A DNA stretch of 64,000 nucleotides from Tetrahymena thermophila SB210. Its lineage: Eukaryota; Ciliophora; Oligohymenophorea; Hymenostomatida; Tetrahymenidae. Every line of letters starts with the position of its first letter. The first letter of the stretch is position 1. The DNA lies in assembly GCF_000189635.1 (NCBI RefSeq), contig NW_002476178.1:1-64000 (forward strand), given 5' to 3'. This document shows positions 50,101-61,500 of this stretch, piece after piece. Under the pieces are notes generated by a model that worked only from the letters and a program-made list of their open reading frames with translations, ran no database searches and had not been told where the DNA came from. Position numbers and translations under genes: made by a program.

Positions 50101-50479
50101 AATTAAATGATGGAGCTATATTCAATGACTAGAATACATCTGCTTCTAGCGCTTCACTTTCAATCTCAACTTATAAAAATAACTACTTCTTAGATTTCGA
50201 TACCCTTGACAAAAAAGTCAAGGAGCTTTTAACGTAAATATTTCTAATACCAAAAAATCAAAGCTTATTTTAAAAATGAATAAATAATTAAAAATATTTA
50301 GTGAGTGCTCATTGATTATGATTGCAAATATAAAGAATATAATTCCAAAATAAGTAAATATTGATAACAATCCTTTTGGATTGAAGGAAAACGAGAGTTA
50401 TTTCTTGCTTCAAGTAGAGTAGCCAGAATACATAGTAGGTTTAGAAGATGAAGATCATACTATCAAAAACTATGCTTGA
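44176..50479 (+). CDS. ATG11: Atg11/FIP200 (RB1CC1)-type autophagy scaffold (13 exons)
   Basis: Thirteen exons join in phase to about 1,720 residues: 44176-44307, 44406-44570, 44700-44808, 44868-45007, 45073-45566, 45737-46299, 46588-47586, 47646-47913, 47974-48718, 48753-48950, 49007-49687, 49743-50233 and 50302-50479. The N-terminus (IIVYHGELGYLYSYS, then IEIPNQFLTTKTGYLIQPD) resembles the ubiquitin-like domain of Atg11/FIP200. A helical region follows, then NFTNYGKCMPKDFIPEL at 533-549, matching the Atg11 block in which a short helix leads to LP.D..P.L. Nearly 1,000 residues of coiled coil come next. The C-terminus is a claw-type domain: IRLEEGTKMLFIPSSNDIY, NNYFLDFDTLD, NPFGLKENESYFLLQVE. 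This scaffold organises autophagy initiation and selective cargo capture. Support is from domain order and short motifs; the family call is probable, the gene model firm except the donor at 46300. Confidence 0.72.
46300..46587 (+). other. Key intron joining the two halves of the Atg11-like gene
   Basis: Read straight on, the first half would stop at TGA 46311-46313, and the coiled-coil half would start at ATG 46606. Splicing A|GTGTTT at 46300 to TTATAG| at 46587 restores a phase-1 junction. The join creates the conserved segment NFTNYGKCMPKDFIPEL, whose two parts lie on opposite sides. That is the main reason for treating this as one gene rather than two. GTGTTT is a weak donor, so transcript evidence would settle it. 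Confidence 0.65.
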
Positions 50480-50999
50480 TTTTTCTTTCAAGAATGAAAC
50501 CTCGTTCTCAAAAAAAAAAAAAGTGTGAAGATATCATAAATAAAAATGTACACAGTTTAAAATTATAATATAAAAATAGCTTCATTCATCATTGATTGAA
50601 CCAATCAATCATAAATTAAAAAATAAATAAAATAAAATAAATTATAAAATGGCTTATCAAATTGATTAATTAACTTCCGTACTATATAAAAAACACTAAA
50701 AAATAATACTTTAAAAATTAAAAATTTTTATTAATTTTTATAATAATTTCATTAAATATTTCTTATCTTTGTAGCTACTTTATCCTTCTACTTTCTAAAA
50801 TTATTTCTTGTGAAAAATAACTCTAACAACCAAAATAAATATAATTATTTATAATGATAATTATTGATTTTAAATACTTTTTTCATGAATAATTTACATT
50901 TTTATTTTTATTTTAATAGCTTTTAATTAATTTATGTGCTTGTTTGTATTTATTTTTTGATATTATTATGTTTGAGTCTGTCTAATCATGCCATTTATT
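50480..50999. other. Convergent 3' spacer
   Basis: About 520 bp between the 3' ends of the Atg11-like (plus) and FAM135-like (minus) genes. It contains an A-run (AAAAAAAAAAAAG at 50510) and an inverted repeat-like ATTGATTGAACCAATCAATC at 50590-50610 that could form a hairpin. A 54-codon frame starting at 50649 is present but unsupported. Confidence 0.55.
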
Positions 51000-53900
51000 T
51001 CAAATAAAAAGATGATCAAAATTATGAATTATCATTCTCATTAAAGATTGCAATTCCAAAAATAATATATGAGCTTTCCTTCCAATAAATGTATCTAATC
51101 CCCTAAAAAAATATAAATATTTTAGTATATTTATTGAAGCTTTTAAAAGTTACTTTTCACTAATTTCGAAGTTTATATCCAGTCTTTAAATATCGTTTTT
51201 GAGATTAGAAAGTAAATTATCAACCATTTCATTATAAACTTGTATTGACCTTAATATTATTAATTTAATTTTTAATTAATTGTTAATCTAAAAAATTTAT
51301 TTAGTTATTTATTTATTTTATTTACTGTCCTCCTTATTCCTGTAATTTTTCCACTCTTGCAGATTCAACAGGTACATAGTGATCTTGGGTACTAGAACAA
51401 AATACAACATTTCTAAACCATTCTAATCCCTATTATATTTAAATTTATATTAATAATATTTCAAATTACATTTTTAATAAATCAAGCTCACTTCTTATTT
51501 GGATAAATTATAGAGATAAGTTTGTCTTAAATCTTTGTGATCCTTCATTTCTAATTAATTTAAGCACACAGATCCTCTCCAAGTTTTTAGGAACCATAAA
51601 CCTATATTAATTAAACTGTGCTTGGAATGCATATATCCAAGATGAGGCACACCAAAACTCAAGAAAGTAAACATTTTATCTTAGAAATCTTCTTTCAATA
51701 GGGGAAGACATGCTCTAACAATAACACCACCTAAGGAATGAGCAACAAAACTAATTTTACCCAATTATTTTCCTGGACACCACTTTTTAACAAAATCTAT
51801 AATTTCTTTAGCTAAGTTTTTACCCATATCTTCAATATTTCCTTCTGTCCTACCTTCATTCTATATTGATAATAAAAAGAGACATTCTGGATAGAGAAGC
51901 ATCATATGGTTTTTTATAAGTCTCATGTCAAAAGCATTTCCTTGAAATCCGTGTACAAAAACAAAAAGGTGAAAAGCTGTTTTTTTAAAGATTCTTATGT
52001 CATCATAGTCCTAAATTTAAAATATGTTGCATCAAAAAAAGTTAAAATAATTCTTTGTATTTATTTACTTTTGACTTTAACTAGAAAATATCATTAAATA
52101 TGACTGGATTTTGCATTTTATCAGAAAGAATACGAATGTCTTTAACAGCATTATAGTAAGCATTTTCTTTAGTTAAAGCTTTTTACCTTACTAATTTTGA
52201 TTCTGCTTCATTTTGTTGAATTTAAAGGGTATTAGTAAAAATTGAGTGATTGTCAACTATTACTGATCTTGAGCATATAAAATCTTCCCATAGTTGCTTA
52301 TTAAATCTATTATATCTTTTTCTCAATATCTTTGTTATCTAGGAGCTATTAACTAGAAACATTTATTAGAACTTGTACCACACTGCTATATTTAGTTTGT
52401 TCAACTGATTTAATTCCTTAACTATATTTTCTATAAGTTTCTCTCCTTAGTAAATAAATTCTTTTTCTGCAACTGTACTTCCAGAAACTAAAAATTTTTA
52501 ATTTGTATGTTCAATTTTAATTTATTTTTGCTTAAATTACATGCAGTGTACATAGATTTATATCTTACACAACTTGCAGGCAAATCATCAGGTAAATATT
52601 TCTCAAACAATGATTGGTAAACTATATCCTTGCAAGTCACTGTCTCATCAAAATATTTCTTAATTGCCTTTATGTTTGAGCATGTCACTAAATATTAATC
52701 ACGTAGTAGAGAAATATATGTTTCATAAAACTTCATCAACTCATCATTACTATCTACTTATAATACATTAATATTACATTTTATATTAAATAAAATATGT
52801 TTCAGATCTAGCTAATATATAAAGAATATTTATTTGGATTTTAATATCAAAAAAAAATGCTTAGATTTTTTTAGAATTAATTTATTATTTTAATTCGATT
52901 TAAAAATACATTTATCTAAAAAAAAATCTACTAGGTAAAAGCAATTGATTGCAGATTAGACGATTAATATAAATCAGTAAAAAAAATAAATTTTTATTTG
53001 AAAATACTTTGTTTAAGTGTGTGAAATTGATCAATTTAAGAATCAAATGGCTACATGTAATGCTTTGTTTATTGTTGAAGTCTGTTTTATTTAATTAATT
53101 TTTGATTGCTAAGAGAATTCATTTAATCGTGGTTGCCACTTGCTTGACAAAAATCAGTGATGCATGAATGTAAAGTTAATCCTGCTAGGTTGAAGTGATC
53201 TTCATCAAAAATAATTGGCACATATTCACTTATACCAGATTTTATATTTTCTTTGTTGATTTCTGCTTTGTATAATGAGACGCAATTAAATTAAATTTGA
53301 TTGGTTTTAAGGGATGTTTATATTTCTTAATTATCATCAGGAAGTTATGCATACATTAGCTCACAATCGATCATAATCTAAGCATCTGGAGGCAGAGGGT
53401 AATCTTCGAGATCCAATTCAAATGTGCATATTTCATTTATTCCAACTATTTCATCATCAAAAAATGATCTTATTAAAAACGTCTTTGTACAGTAAGCGTG
53501 ATATTCATTAAAAATATGAGGAACTATTATGCTTTTAGCTTTGTTTTTACGTTTCTACGTATCTTATTGTTCTCCATTATTATTTGTATTAAGTTTATTT
53601 TTTAAAATATATTTTTATCTTGATTTATCCAAGTCAACAATATTAGTTGGTTACGCTAGAATTACCTTTATGAATATGATAAATATTATGTCAGCATATA
53701 TAAAATAAATGTTAGAAACACAACTTAAGCTAAAATATTAAATTATTTTATAATAAATGCTTAATTTTCTGTTTCAATTAGTAAGTTAAATTTAATAATA
53801 TCTGAAAGCGTTGAATAGCTTTTATTTTTTCATATTTTAGCAATTTATTAATATTGTTAGAAAGAAAGATATATTTGTGTAGAAAGTAACTTACTTGCTT

Positions 53901-54029
53901 TGTATTGTTAAAAACAACATATATGATAAATCTCAAGTGGTAGAAACCTTCTTAGAAAGTGAGAATATCTACATTTTTATAGTTATCTACGTGAACGATG
54001 AATTCAATTTTCGATTTGACTTTCATCAT
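51000..54029 (-). CDS. FAM135: FAM135-family serine hydrolase (DUF676-type lipase)
   Basis: Exons with phase-checked borders: 54029-53895, 53665 to about 53.08 kb, 52811-52541, 52487-52069, 52010-51492, 51429-51326, 51249-51154 and 51102-51000. The border after exon 2 is unresolved; the protein is about 740 residues. The N-terminus (KIEFIVHVDNYKNVDILTFQ, then GFYHLRFIIYV) matches the conserved start of FAM135 proteins. The C-terminal alpha/beta-hydrolase has the oxyanion block LFVFVHGFQGNAFDMRL, nucleophile elbow SFVAHSLGGVIVRA, GVPHLGYMHS, LWFLKTWRGS, acid-residue strand CSSTQDHYVP and histidine strand IGRKAHILFLE. All three catalytic positions (Ser, Asp, His) are therefore present. It should be an esterase or lipase of unknown substrate in the cytosol or on membranes. 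Both domain ends match the family. Confidence 0.88.
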
Positions 54030-55340
54030 TTAAATTGATTGTTAATATTATCTTATCTATCTCTCTCTCCTTGATAAGTAAAAATGCAAATTATAATTAA
54101 AATTTGTATAACAAAAATGTATATATAATCTTAGAAATTAATTTTGCAAATCAATTAATTAATTAATTATAATATCTAACTCGAATAATAGACCTATTAT
54201 ATTTTCTTATATTAAAAATATAAATGAACTGATTTTTTATCAATATAGTAGTAAAAATAAATATAACTCGTTTTAAAAATTTTATATCATTCAAAATAAA
54301 TCAATATAATTTTCCATTTTTTACTCAATTCTTGAGAATTCTTATTTAATTATTTTTTGGTTTGTTTTTTATCATTTTGAACTTATGAGCAGCAGAAAAG
54401 AATAAAAAGTTTTAAGCTTTTGAAAAAATATGATTGAAGTATTTATCAAACTAATTATTACAATCAGATTACCTCAGAAAAAGATATTAAATAAATTCAG
54501 TAATATCTGATATTTATTTCAATTAAAATTGTAATCCAAGTTAAAATTCTAAAACATGTAATTATCTTTATCGAAACCACTTTCTTTCATAATTTAAAAA
54601 AGATATTTTAATGCGTTTTTTTTATATTAATTTGATTTGAATTAATTAATAGTATCTCTAAAATCTCTCTTTTTTATATGAAATTAAATTAAATTATATT
54701 TGGATACAGTATGCGGATGCAATTTTTATTAGAAAAAAAATTTTGGAACCAATCTAATTAAAATGTTAAGAAGCATTTCAACAATGTAGAATGAATTTTT
54801 AGCAAAATTTAATAACATTTTAATTAACAAAGTAATTCGAATGAAAGTTAGTAATTTATTTATTATACACAGCTATCATTAGAAAACTCTAAATATGAAT
54901 TATAAATTCTGAGAATAATTAACTTTTTCCAAAAAAAAGATCAGTCTTTCTAGAATCTAAATTTTTTAATATTGGAAATCAATTTACATTTTTATTGTTT
55001 GTTTATTCATTTATTTTGTTTTAAATGAATTTTAATTTTTTAAATTTATGAGTAATTTATTTTAATTTACTTTTTATCTTTAGGTGATGTCATATGAAAT
55101 TGTTCATCATAAGAAAAATTATAGACTTTATGATATATAGAGATAAAAAACATTAAGGAGGATTATTTTTAAAAATTTTTTTAAAAATCTTGATTTGATC
55201 TGTAAAGTAATATTTACATTTTTAAATATTACAAAATAATTTATTTTTACAAATATAAACAATAAATAAATAAAATAAAATGCAATTGATTACTTAAGTG
55301 CAATAAGTTATAAATAAATATTTTAGCTTTTAAATATTAA
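54030..55340. other. AT-rich intergenic DNA
   Basis: About 1.3 kb between two minus-strand genes. The left part holds the promoter of the FAM135-like gene (pyrimidine-rich ATCTATCTCTCTCTCC at 54055-54071). The right part is the 3' flank of the RING gene. No coding frame or repeat is supported. Confidence 0.6.
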
Positions 55341-57425
55341 TCAGTTTTATTAATTCATTTTTGATTTTTACATTTCTAGATTAACACTCAATTTAAATTT
55401 AGAAAGAGCTACAGGTTAAGGAGATTCAATGCTGCTTTACCTTAAATATTTTCTAGATGGATATTTAATACTATCATTAAATTTATCTTTATTTTCAATT
55501 TCATCAATCTCTGTCATAGAATTGTGTTTGATGCTATTTTACTTTAAATATAATCTCTTTTTTTGATTTTGTTGACTCTGTTTGTAGAAATTTTCGCTAC
55601 TTTTATACTTAAAATTTGTAAACTAATTCAAATTGATAGTTTAAATTATTTTATTATTATTTGTTTCCATCTTTTCTACTTGATGAGTAGGTATTGAAGA
55701 AGTAGGTTACAAATTCAATCCAAATTCGTCAATTTATTACTAATAACCTTTCTTATTTTTTTTGTCAATGGATCCCAATCTATTTCTAAAGATTTATCTT
55801 AAGAAAGTGGCTGGTGATTTTTTTTTCTCTTAGAGACATGGTTCAGTTAGGTCATTTCTGCAATTTGGACAGTTTTTCTATTTTTTAAGCCATTGTTTTA
55901 AGCAATCTGAATGGAAAAAATGAGTGCAATAAGTTAGACGTACTTCATCTTCTAACTCAAATTCACAAAGACAAATTGAGCATGAAGGTTGTTCTGAATT
56001 AGTATTTTAAATTGATTCTTGTGATTAATTAAATAGATGTGGCCAATGCTTCTTTTTGCTTTCTTCATTAAATATAAAATGGTAGATCAGATCAAATACT
56101 TTTTGAAATTCTTCTTCTTTTTTAAGTTTCTTTTCAAGTTGAGCTGCTTAATATTATTATTATGATTGCTATATTATTAAAGAGTTTCTTTTGATGAAAA
56201 TTATAAGACTAAAAAGAATCAAGATGAGAATTATGAGTAAAATTAACAGAATACTCACAACTTAATTTTCTTTAAAGAAATTCAAAAAGTTAATAGACTA
56301 GTTTGCGATATTTATATTTTCTTTCAAAACAAATTTTATGTGGAATTTTATAGGTTCCTAATTATTAATTAAACCGCTCTCATTTAAACGAAACCCGAAT
56401 AGAAGCATTTGTTAATCTTAATTACCAAACTCACTTATTATTTACTTTTGTTAGGCATGGAATTCTTCTAAGAAAATTTCTATAGCATCATCTGAATTTA
56501 AAAATTCTTCTAACATAATCTTTTTAGATAATTAAGCAAATTTTTTATCAGCTACTCCAATACCTTGTAGATTTTACTTATCTAAAGTATAGTAAAATTC
56601 TAATGATTTTTATTAATTATTTTCGTTCATTAACTTTTACTTAGATTCTTAAGTTAAGCTTAATTAAATATAAAAAAACCCATCTAATTAATTATTATAA
56701 ATGTGATAAAATTTCCCATTTCTTAATGAATTAGAATCAAATTCTAAGTTTATAAGCATTGTTTCTTGAATATTTTCAGAATATTGCTAATTTTGCATCA
56801 TAACAAAATTAGAAGGCTTAGAGCAATCATAGTCTACGTATCCACTAAAGCATAGACAGCGCCCTTATTAATAGTCACATCTTCCTCTATTTAAGCAGTT
56901 AAAAGGGCATCTTTTCTAAGCTTCTTAGTCTGTTGATATCATTTTCAACGAATATTTAAGATCTTAAGGATTTAAAGTATTTTGATATATAGTAACATAA
57001 ATTAAATCACTCTCACCAATATCTTCTTTGAATTAATATTCGATGCGATAGAATTATTTTCTCATATAATAACCTCTAACATCGATTTATAAGGCATTAT
57101 AAGTGTCAGTCTCATTATTATAGTAAAGAGCACTGTCCTTTTTTAGTCCAAAAACTATAGAGTTATGTGAGCTGATAGGAGTTTCGATTTCTAACTCAAG
57201 TATTACTTCCTTATCAGCATTCTTATTGATCATCATGCCTTAAAAAACATATGTTTTATTCCAGGTAGAGGTATTTCCACCAAGCTCATTTTCTTTTAGA
57301 GGATAAATTTAAGGAGACTATTTTGTTTTGATATCTATATTAAGGTTTCCATGCTCTTGGCATACATGAATTGATAAAAATATGGAAATTAAAATAAGTT
57401 TGTTTAGTAAAATATTGCTTTTCAT
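55341..57425 (-). CDS. Single-pass membrane RING-H2 ubiquitin ligase with EGF-like ectodomain motif
   Basis: This is one uninterrupted frame of 694 residues. A signal peptide (MKSNILLNKLILISIFLSIH) leads into a long ectodomain. Near residue 190-215 lies an EGF-like cluster, CPFNCLNRGRCYQQGRCLCF then SGYVDYDC. One membrane helix (VVSILLILLIILILILFSLI) around residue 395-420 is followed by a basic stop-transfer and a helical linker. The RING-H2 finger at about 482-524 reads CSICLCEF...C.HFFHSDC...CPNC: two Cys pairs, the Cys-x-His, the His-x2-Cys and the final Cys pair are all present. The C-terminal 170 residues are Gln/Asn/Ser-rich tail. It should act as an E3 ligase at an endomembrane or the cell surface, the ectodomain sensing or binding lumenal cargo. 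The substrate is unknown. Confidence 0.9.
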
Positions 57426-58545
57426 TTAATAATTATGGAGTGAGTATATTTATAAATTGTTTGTTAGGTTTCTTATTCTTTTATTTGTTTGATTATTTTT
57501 TTTTTCTTCTTTGATTGTTTTTTTTTATTAATATTTATCTGTTTAAATTTAATGCTTATTGTGAAGTTATTAATCACCTTTCTTAGTTATAAATGAGTCT
57601 ATAAATTAATTTTTTTTAATAACTATATGAAAAAAAAAGAATAATGATGATAATAATAATAATAGCAACTCTTTTAGCTTTTGCAAAGAAGTGTAAGTAA
57701 ATAAAAAAATAATGATTAGCTCTAGCTGTACTTGCTTATTTCTAAACTAATGTACATCTAATTAAATTATTATATTCATTAAAAAGATAATCTTTTTTGA
57801 TATTATATTTAATAGTTTTTGTTAACGCACCATTAATCACATAAGAAAATGTAAGATTTCTAAAGATCAAGCCAGCTTTCAATAACGCTAAAAGCTAATT
57901 ATTTTATCTACATTTAATTTTAATTTCTTTATCCTTTATTCGGCATTATTATTCTACATCTAGTATTACCAAAAAAAAGTATTTAGAAAAGAAATTAAGA
58001 AATTTTTTATTTGAGAGAATATTATTATAAATTTATTTATTAATTAATTTTTTGGAGGATTATTTCTATTCAAATATATCTATCCTTCATTCATTCATTC
58101 TAATTATAATTTAAACCAATTTTTAAATTTTTACAAAACAGAAATTAACTTTAATATTTCTTCAATTTCTTGATTTCTTAAATAGTGATTAGTAATCTTT
58201 TATTTATAAAATCTCTTTCCATTTTAAATTACAATAATGAAGATATTTAAATTATTGAAGGATTTAATTTTGAAATTGATATTTTCTCTATTTTAAAGTT
58301 TTGGAATAGAGCAAATTTTTAATTTAACAAATTTATTTATTTGTTTAGATTTTTTTGAAAAGGTTTACTAACTAATTTAATTAAGCTTATAAATATAAAG
58401 AGTGTTTATAATTTTGAAATATAAGCCAGCCTCACAGATCTTCTATATAAACATAAATACATAAATATTATTTAAGAAATACTTCGCTAATCTGATAAAT
58501 TATTTACATTTAATTATATGTAAAACATTTAGATAAATTTAATAA
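57426..58545. other. AT-rich intergenic region with an ambiguous open frame
   Basis: About 1.1 kb contains the promoter of the RING gene. On the plus strand, a frame from 57644 to 58240 is interrupted by one TGA at 57713. That TGA would be removed by a 27-bp GT...AG segment (57693-57719). The deduced protein starts MMIIIIIATLLAFAKK and is otherwise Leu/Ile/Phe/Lys-rich with no family resemblance, so I do not call it a gene. The rest is ordinary A/T-rich spacer. Confidence 0.5.
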
Positions 58546-61500
58546 TCACTTTTTAGTTTATGGCTCTCCAAAATTGGAGAATGAATTGTTTTATTCCTAA
58601 ACCTAGTTGCTACTACCAAATCCACCGAAGAAATTGTTATTATTGAAATCACCTCCTTCTTTTGCTGGACTCTATTTAAAAGCATCGAAGTGGGAATTGC
58701 TTCCAATTTTTGGTGCGTTACTGGTTGTACCAAAATTTCCAAATGCCGAAGTTGCATCATTACCAAAGTTACTAAATGAATCATTTTTTCCTTAGTTTGG
58801 CTTACTTTGAGTGCTAAACTATGAAAATGGATCTCCAAAATCTTTTTATTGCTAAGTAGATGCTTATGCACCAGAATAAGATTAAAACTAGCTAAAAGCA
58901 TTGCTATCTGATCTATTTTTGTTCACCTAAGGCGTTTGAGTAAATGTTCCAAATGCACCAAAATCATCAAAGTTAGAGGTAGGTTTCTAAATTTTTAACA
59001 AAAATTATAAATACATTGAAAAATTAATAAGTAATTAAATTTTTAATGATCTGTTTTATAGCTTCAGTAAATTCAAATATTAATTTTAAAATGCATTTAA
59101 TTAGATATCTCCTTTGTTTTTATCAGAATTTTTTAATTTAGGCAGTATTACTTATTTGTTTTCCTTATGTATGATAACTGACTGTAATCAAAAACATAAA
59201 AAAGGTCTTCTACTTGTATTTTCGAGTTTTAAAGATTACAGAAATTTATGTTGGTAAGAGTAGATTTATAAAAATAGTATTTTTAAGTTAAATAAACAAT
59301 TTAAATCAAAATATATTTTATTACGTCTATACTGACATTTTATTTCTAATCAGAGTTCTTTTATGCTGGAATCTGCTAATTTTAGGATTACTTTTATTCT
59401 TCTTCGTCTTGATTATTTTTTATTTCATATTCATCATCTTTGATGATAGTGGGCATTTAAAATACAAAAGGATTTTTTTATTATTGAGATTCAGTATTTT
59501 CTTTTTAGATACCTGCTCCAGCATCCACTTATTAGCTTGGAACATCATCTTATATAATTGGAGGCATACTAAATGCGAAAGGATTTGCTGGCTTACTTGA
59601 TTATTTATTTTCATCTTAATTAGTTGAATTAAAGGCATTAGTATTAAACTAATTCATATTATCATCTATAATTGGGGGCATAGAAAAGTTAAATTAATTT
59701 TTAGGTTTATTGTCATCTTTGTTATCTCCCTTCTTAACTTTGAATTTTATCTGTTTCTTTTTTTCATATACAATTGGTAGAGGAGTTTTATACTAATCAC
59801 GTATTTGATTCACAGTCAGTTTCTCTTTTCTTAAACGGAATTCAGTAATCTCTCCAATAAAAGTATTAGAACCTATATAGAGTGCTTTACTTTTAAAGGT
59901 TTCGTATGTAACTATATCTAAATCTTCTTCGCTCTAATAGAGTTCCTTGCAGTTTAAGAAAAGGGATAGTTTAGCAGAATCTTCGTATTAAATTGACAAA
60001 TGAGTCCAAACATTTTGAGGTATTTGAATAGAGTTATTTCCATTTCCTTGTTGAGCATTTGACTTTGAGTTATCCTTTTAATTATTTTCATCTTCTTCTT
60101 CTTTGAACGCTACAAATTTGATAGGATTATTTTTAACAAATACTTAAATATCCTATTATTTAATGCGAACTTCAAAGCTAGTTTCGTTCTAGTTCATAAC
60201 TCTAAAAACAGGACCATCACCACCTTTCGCCTTGATCCACATTTCTAGAGTAAATTCTTTTATTTTTTTCTACTTGTTGCACCATTTCTCACTCAAAGTT
60301 TTAATACCATTAAATGTTTGTTCTCCACTAAAAACTATACTGTATTAATGTGGTACTTTTTTACCCCAAATATCTTTTTTTCAAAAAAAAAATAGTTTGT
60401 TTACAAAGTTGAGTTAATTCAAAATTTTTAATTTGTCAAAAATAAAATTTAGAAAAGAAATAAATTCAAACCTTCTATTTCTAATGGATCACTTTCTTGT
60501 AACAAATTCCAAACCTTATCTTATTATCCATTCTCTGAAATTATTTGCCCTTCGATTTCATAGTTACTCAAATCTCCAATTTGGTTTCCTTTGCCTTCGT
60601 CAAAGCGCCAAAGAATTAATATATCTTTATTTTCATCTTAATCTTCTTCTTCCTCTCCAGCAGCTTCCCCGGCCATGTCTTCATTCATTCCCTGCTGACC
60701 AAAACCTCCTCCAGCATGAGCACTTTAACCTCCTTAGTGCATCTTAGATGCTTCTATAAACCTAATTTTTAAGTTTATTTATATATTTTATAAAATAATA
60801 AACAATTTTTTACGATGAATAGATTCCCAAATAGTCTGTAATATTCTCAAAGTTGTGATGTTCTATTACTTACAAATTCTAATTCTAATCATCATCATCT
60901 TCATCTAATTTATCAATGAAAACTTAACTAAATAACTACTGTCCGAAGCCTAATGAGGATTACTAAATATCTTTTCTATTAATAACTCTTTTCAAATATT
61001 AAGCCAACTCCTCATCGAGTTGAGCTATCTCCTATAAAACCTCACTATTTCTAATAGATTTTCCACCACTTTCTATACTGTTTATAATATTATAAGAAAA
61101 GTTATCTGTAGTGTAGAAAGATTCTATACTATCATCTGTTTAGTTGATCTAACCTTAACTATCTTCAGATACTGCTTACTATAATATGTATCTCTCATTT
61201 CTATTTAAAAAAATAATTTAATAATTGTTTTATGTAAAAAATAAGAAAGAATTACTTGTGTATATTTAATCCAATTTTAGAATTTAAATAATTTGCCGCA
61301 AATGCATTCATAAGGGGTTAAATGTTAGTTGATTTTGAGATGATAAACATTTTACGAAAATCCTAAAGAAGATGACATACAATTAAAGCCCTTTCAAACT
61401 CTCCAATAAGTAAATAATATTAGCATAGGTATTATAATGTTTGAGCTTCACCTACAGCTCTTGGATCTTACTACATTCTTTTTAATATTTCAATAATATC

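Noticed and set aside
50649..50813. 54-codon plus-strand frame starting MAYQIDQLTSVLYKKH
   Set aside because: The start looks protein-like but the rest is Phe/Leu/Ile/Asn noise, and it lies in a short convergent spacer; no splice partner was found.
52488..52688. Separate 66-codon minus-strand gene
   Set aside because: It is an internal exon of the FAM135-like gene that runs into its intron; splice sites at 52540 and 52488 keep phase.
58539..58901. Minus-strand 120-codon frame at the end of the TTRAY1-like gene
   Set aside because: It is an out-of-frame reading of the real FG/DPF-rich C-terminal exon, appearing open because it avoids TAA/TAG, which are not stops here.
58607..60747. Plus-strand open frames across the TTRAY1-like gene
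   Set aside because: Antisense shadows. The minus strand shows domain motifs, in-phase exons and repeated NPF/MPxII units.
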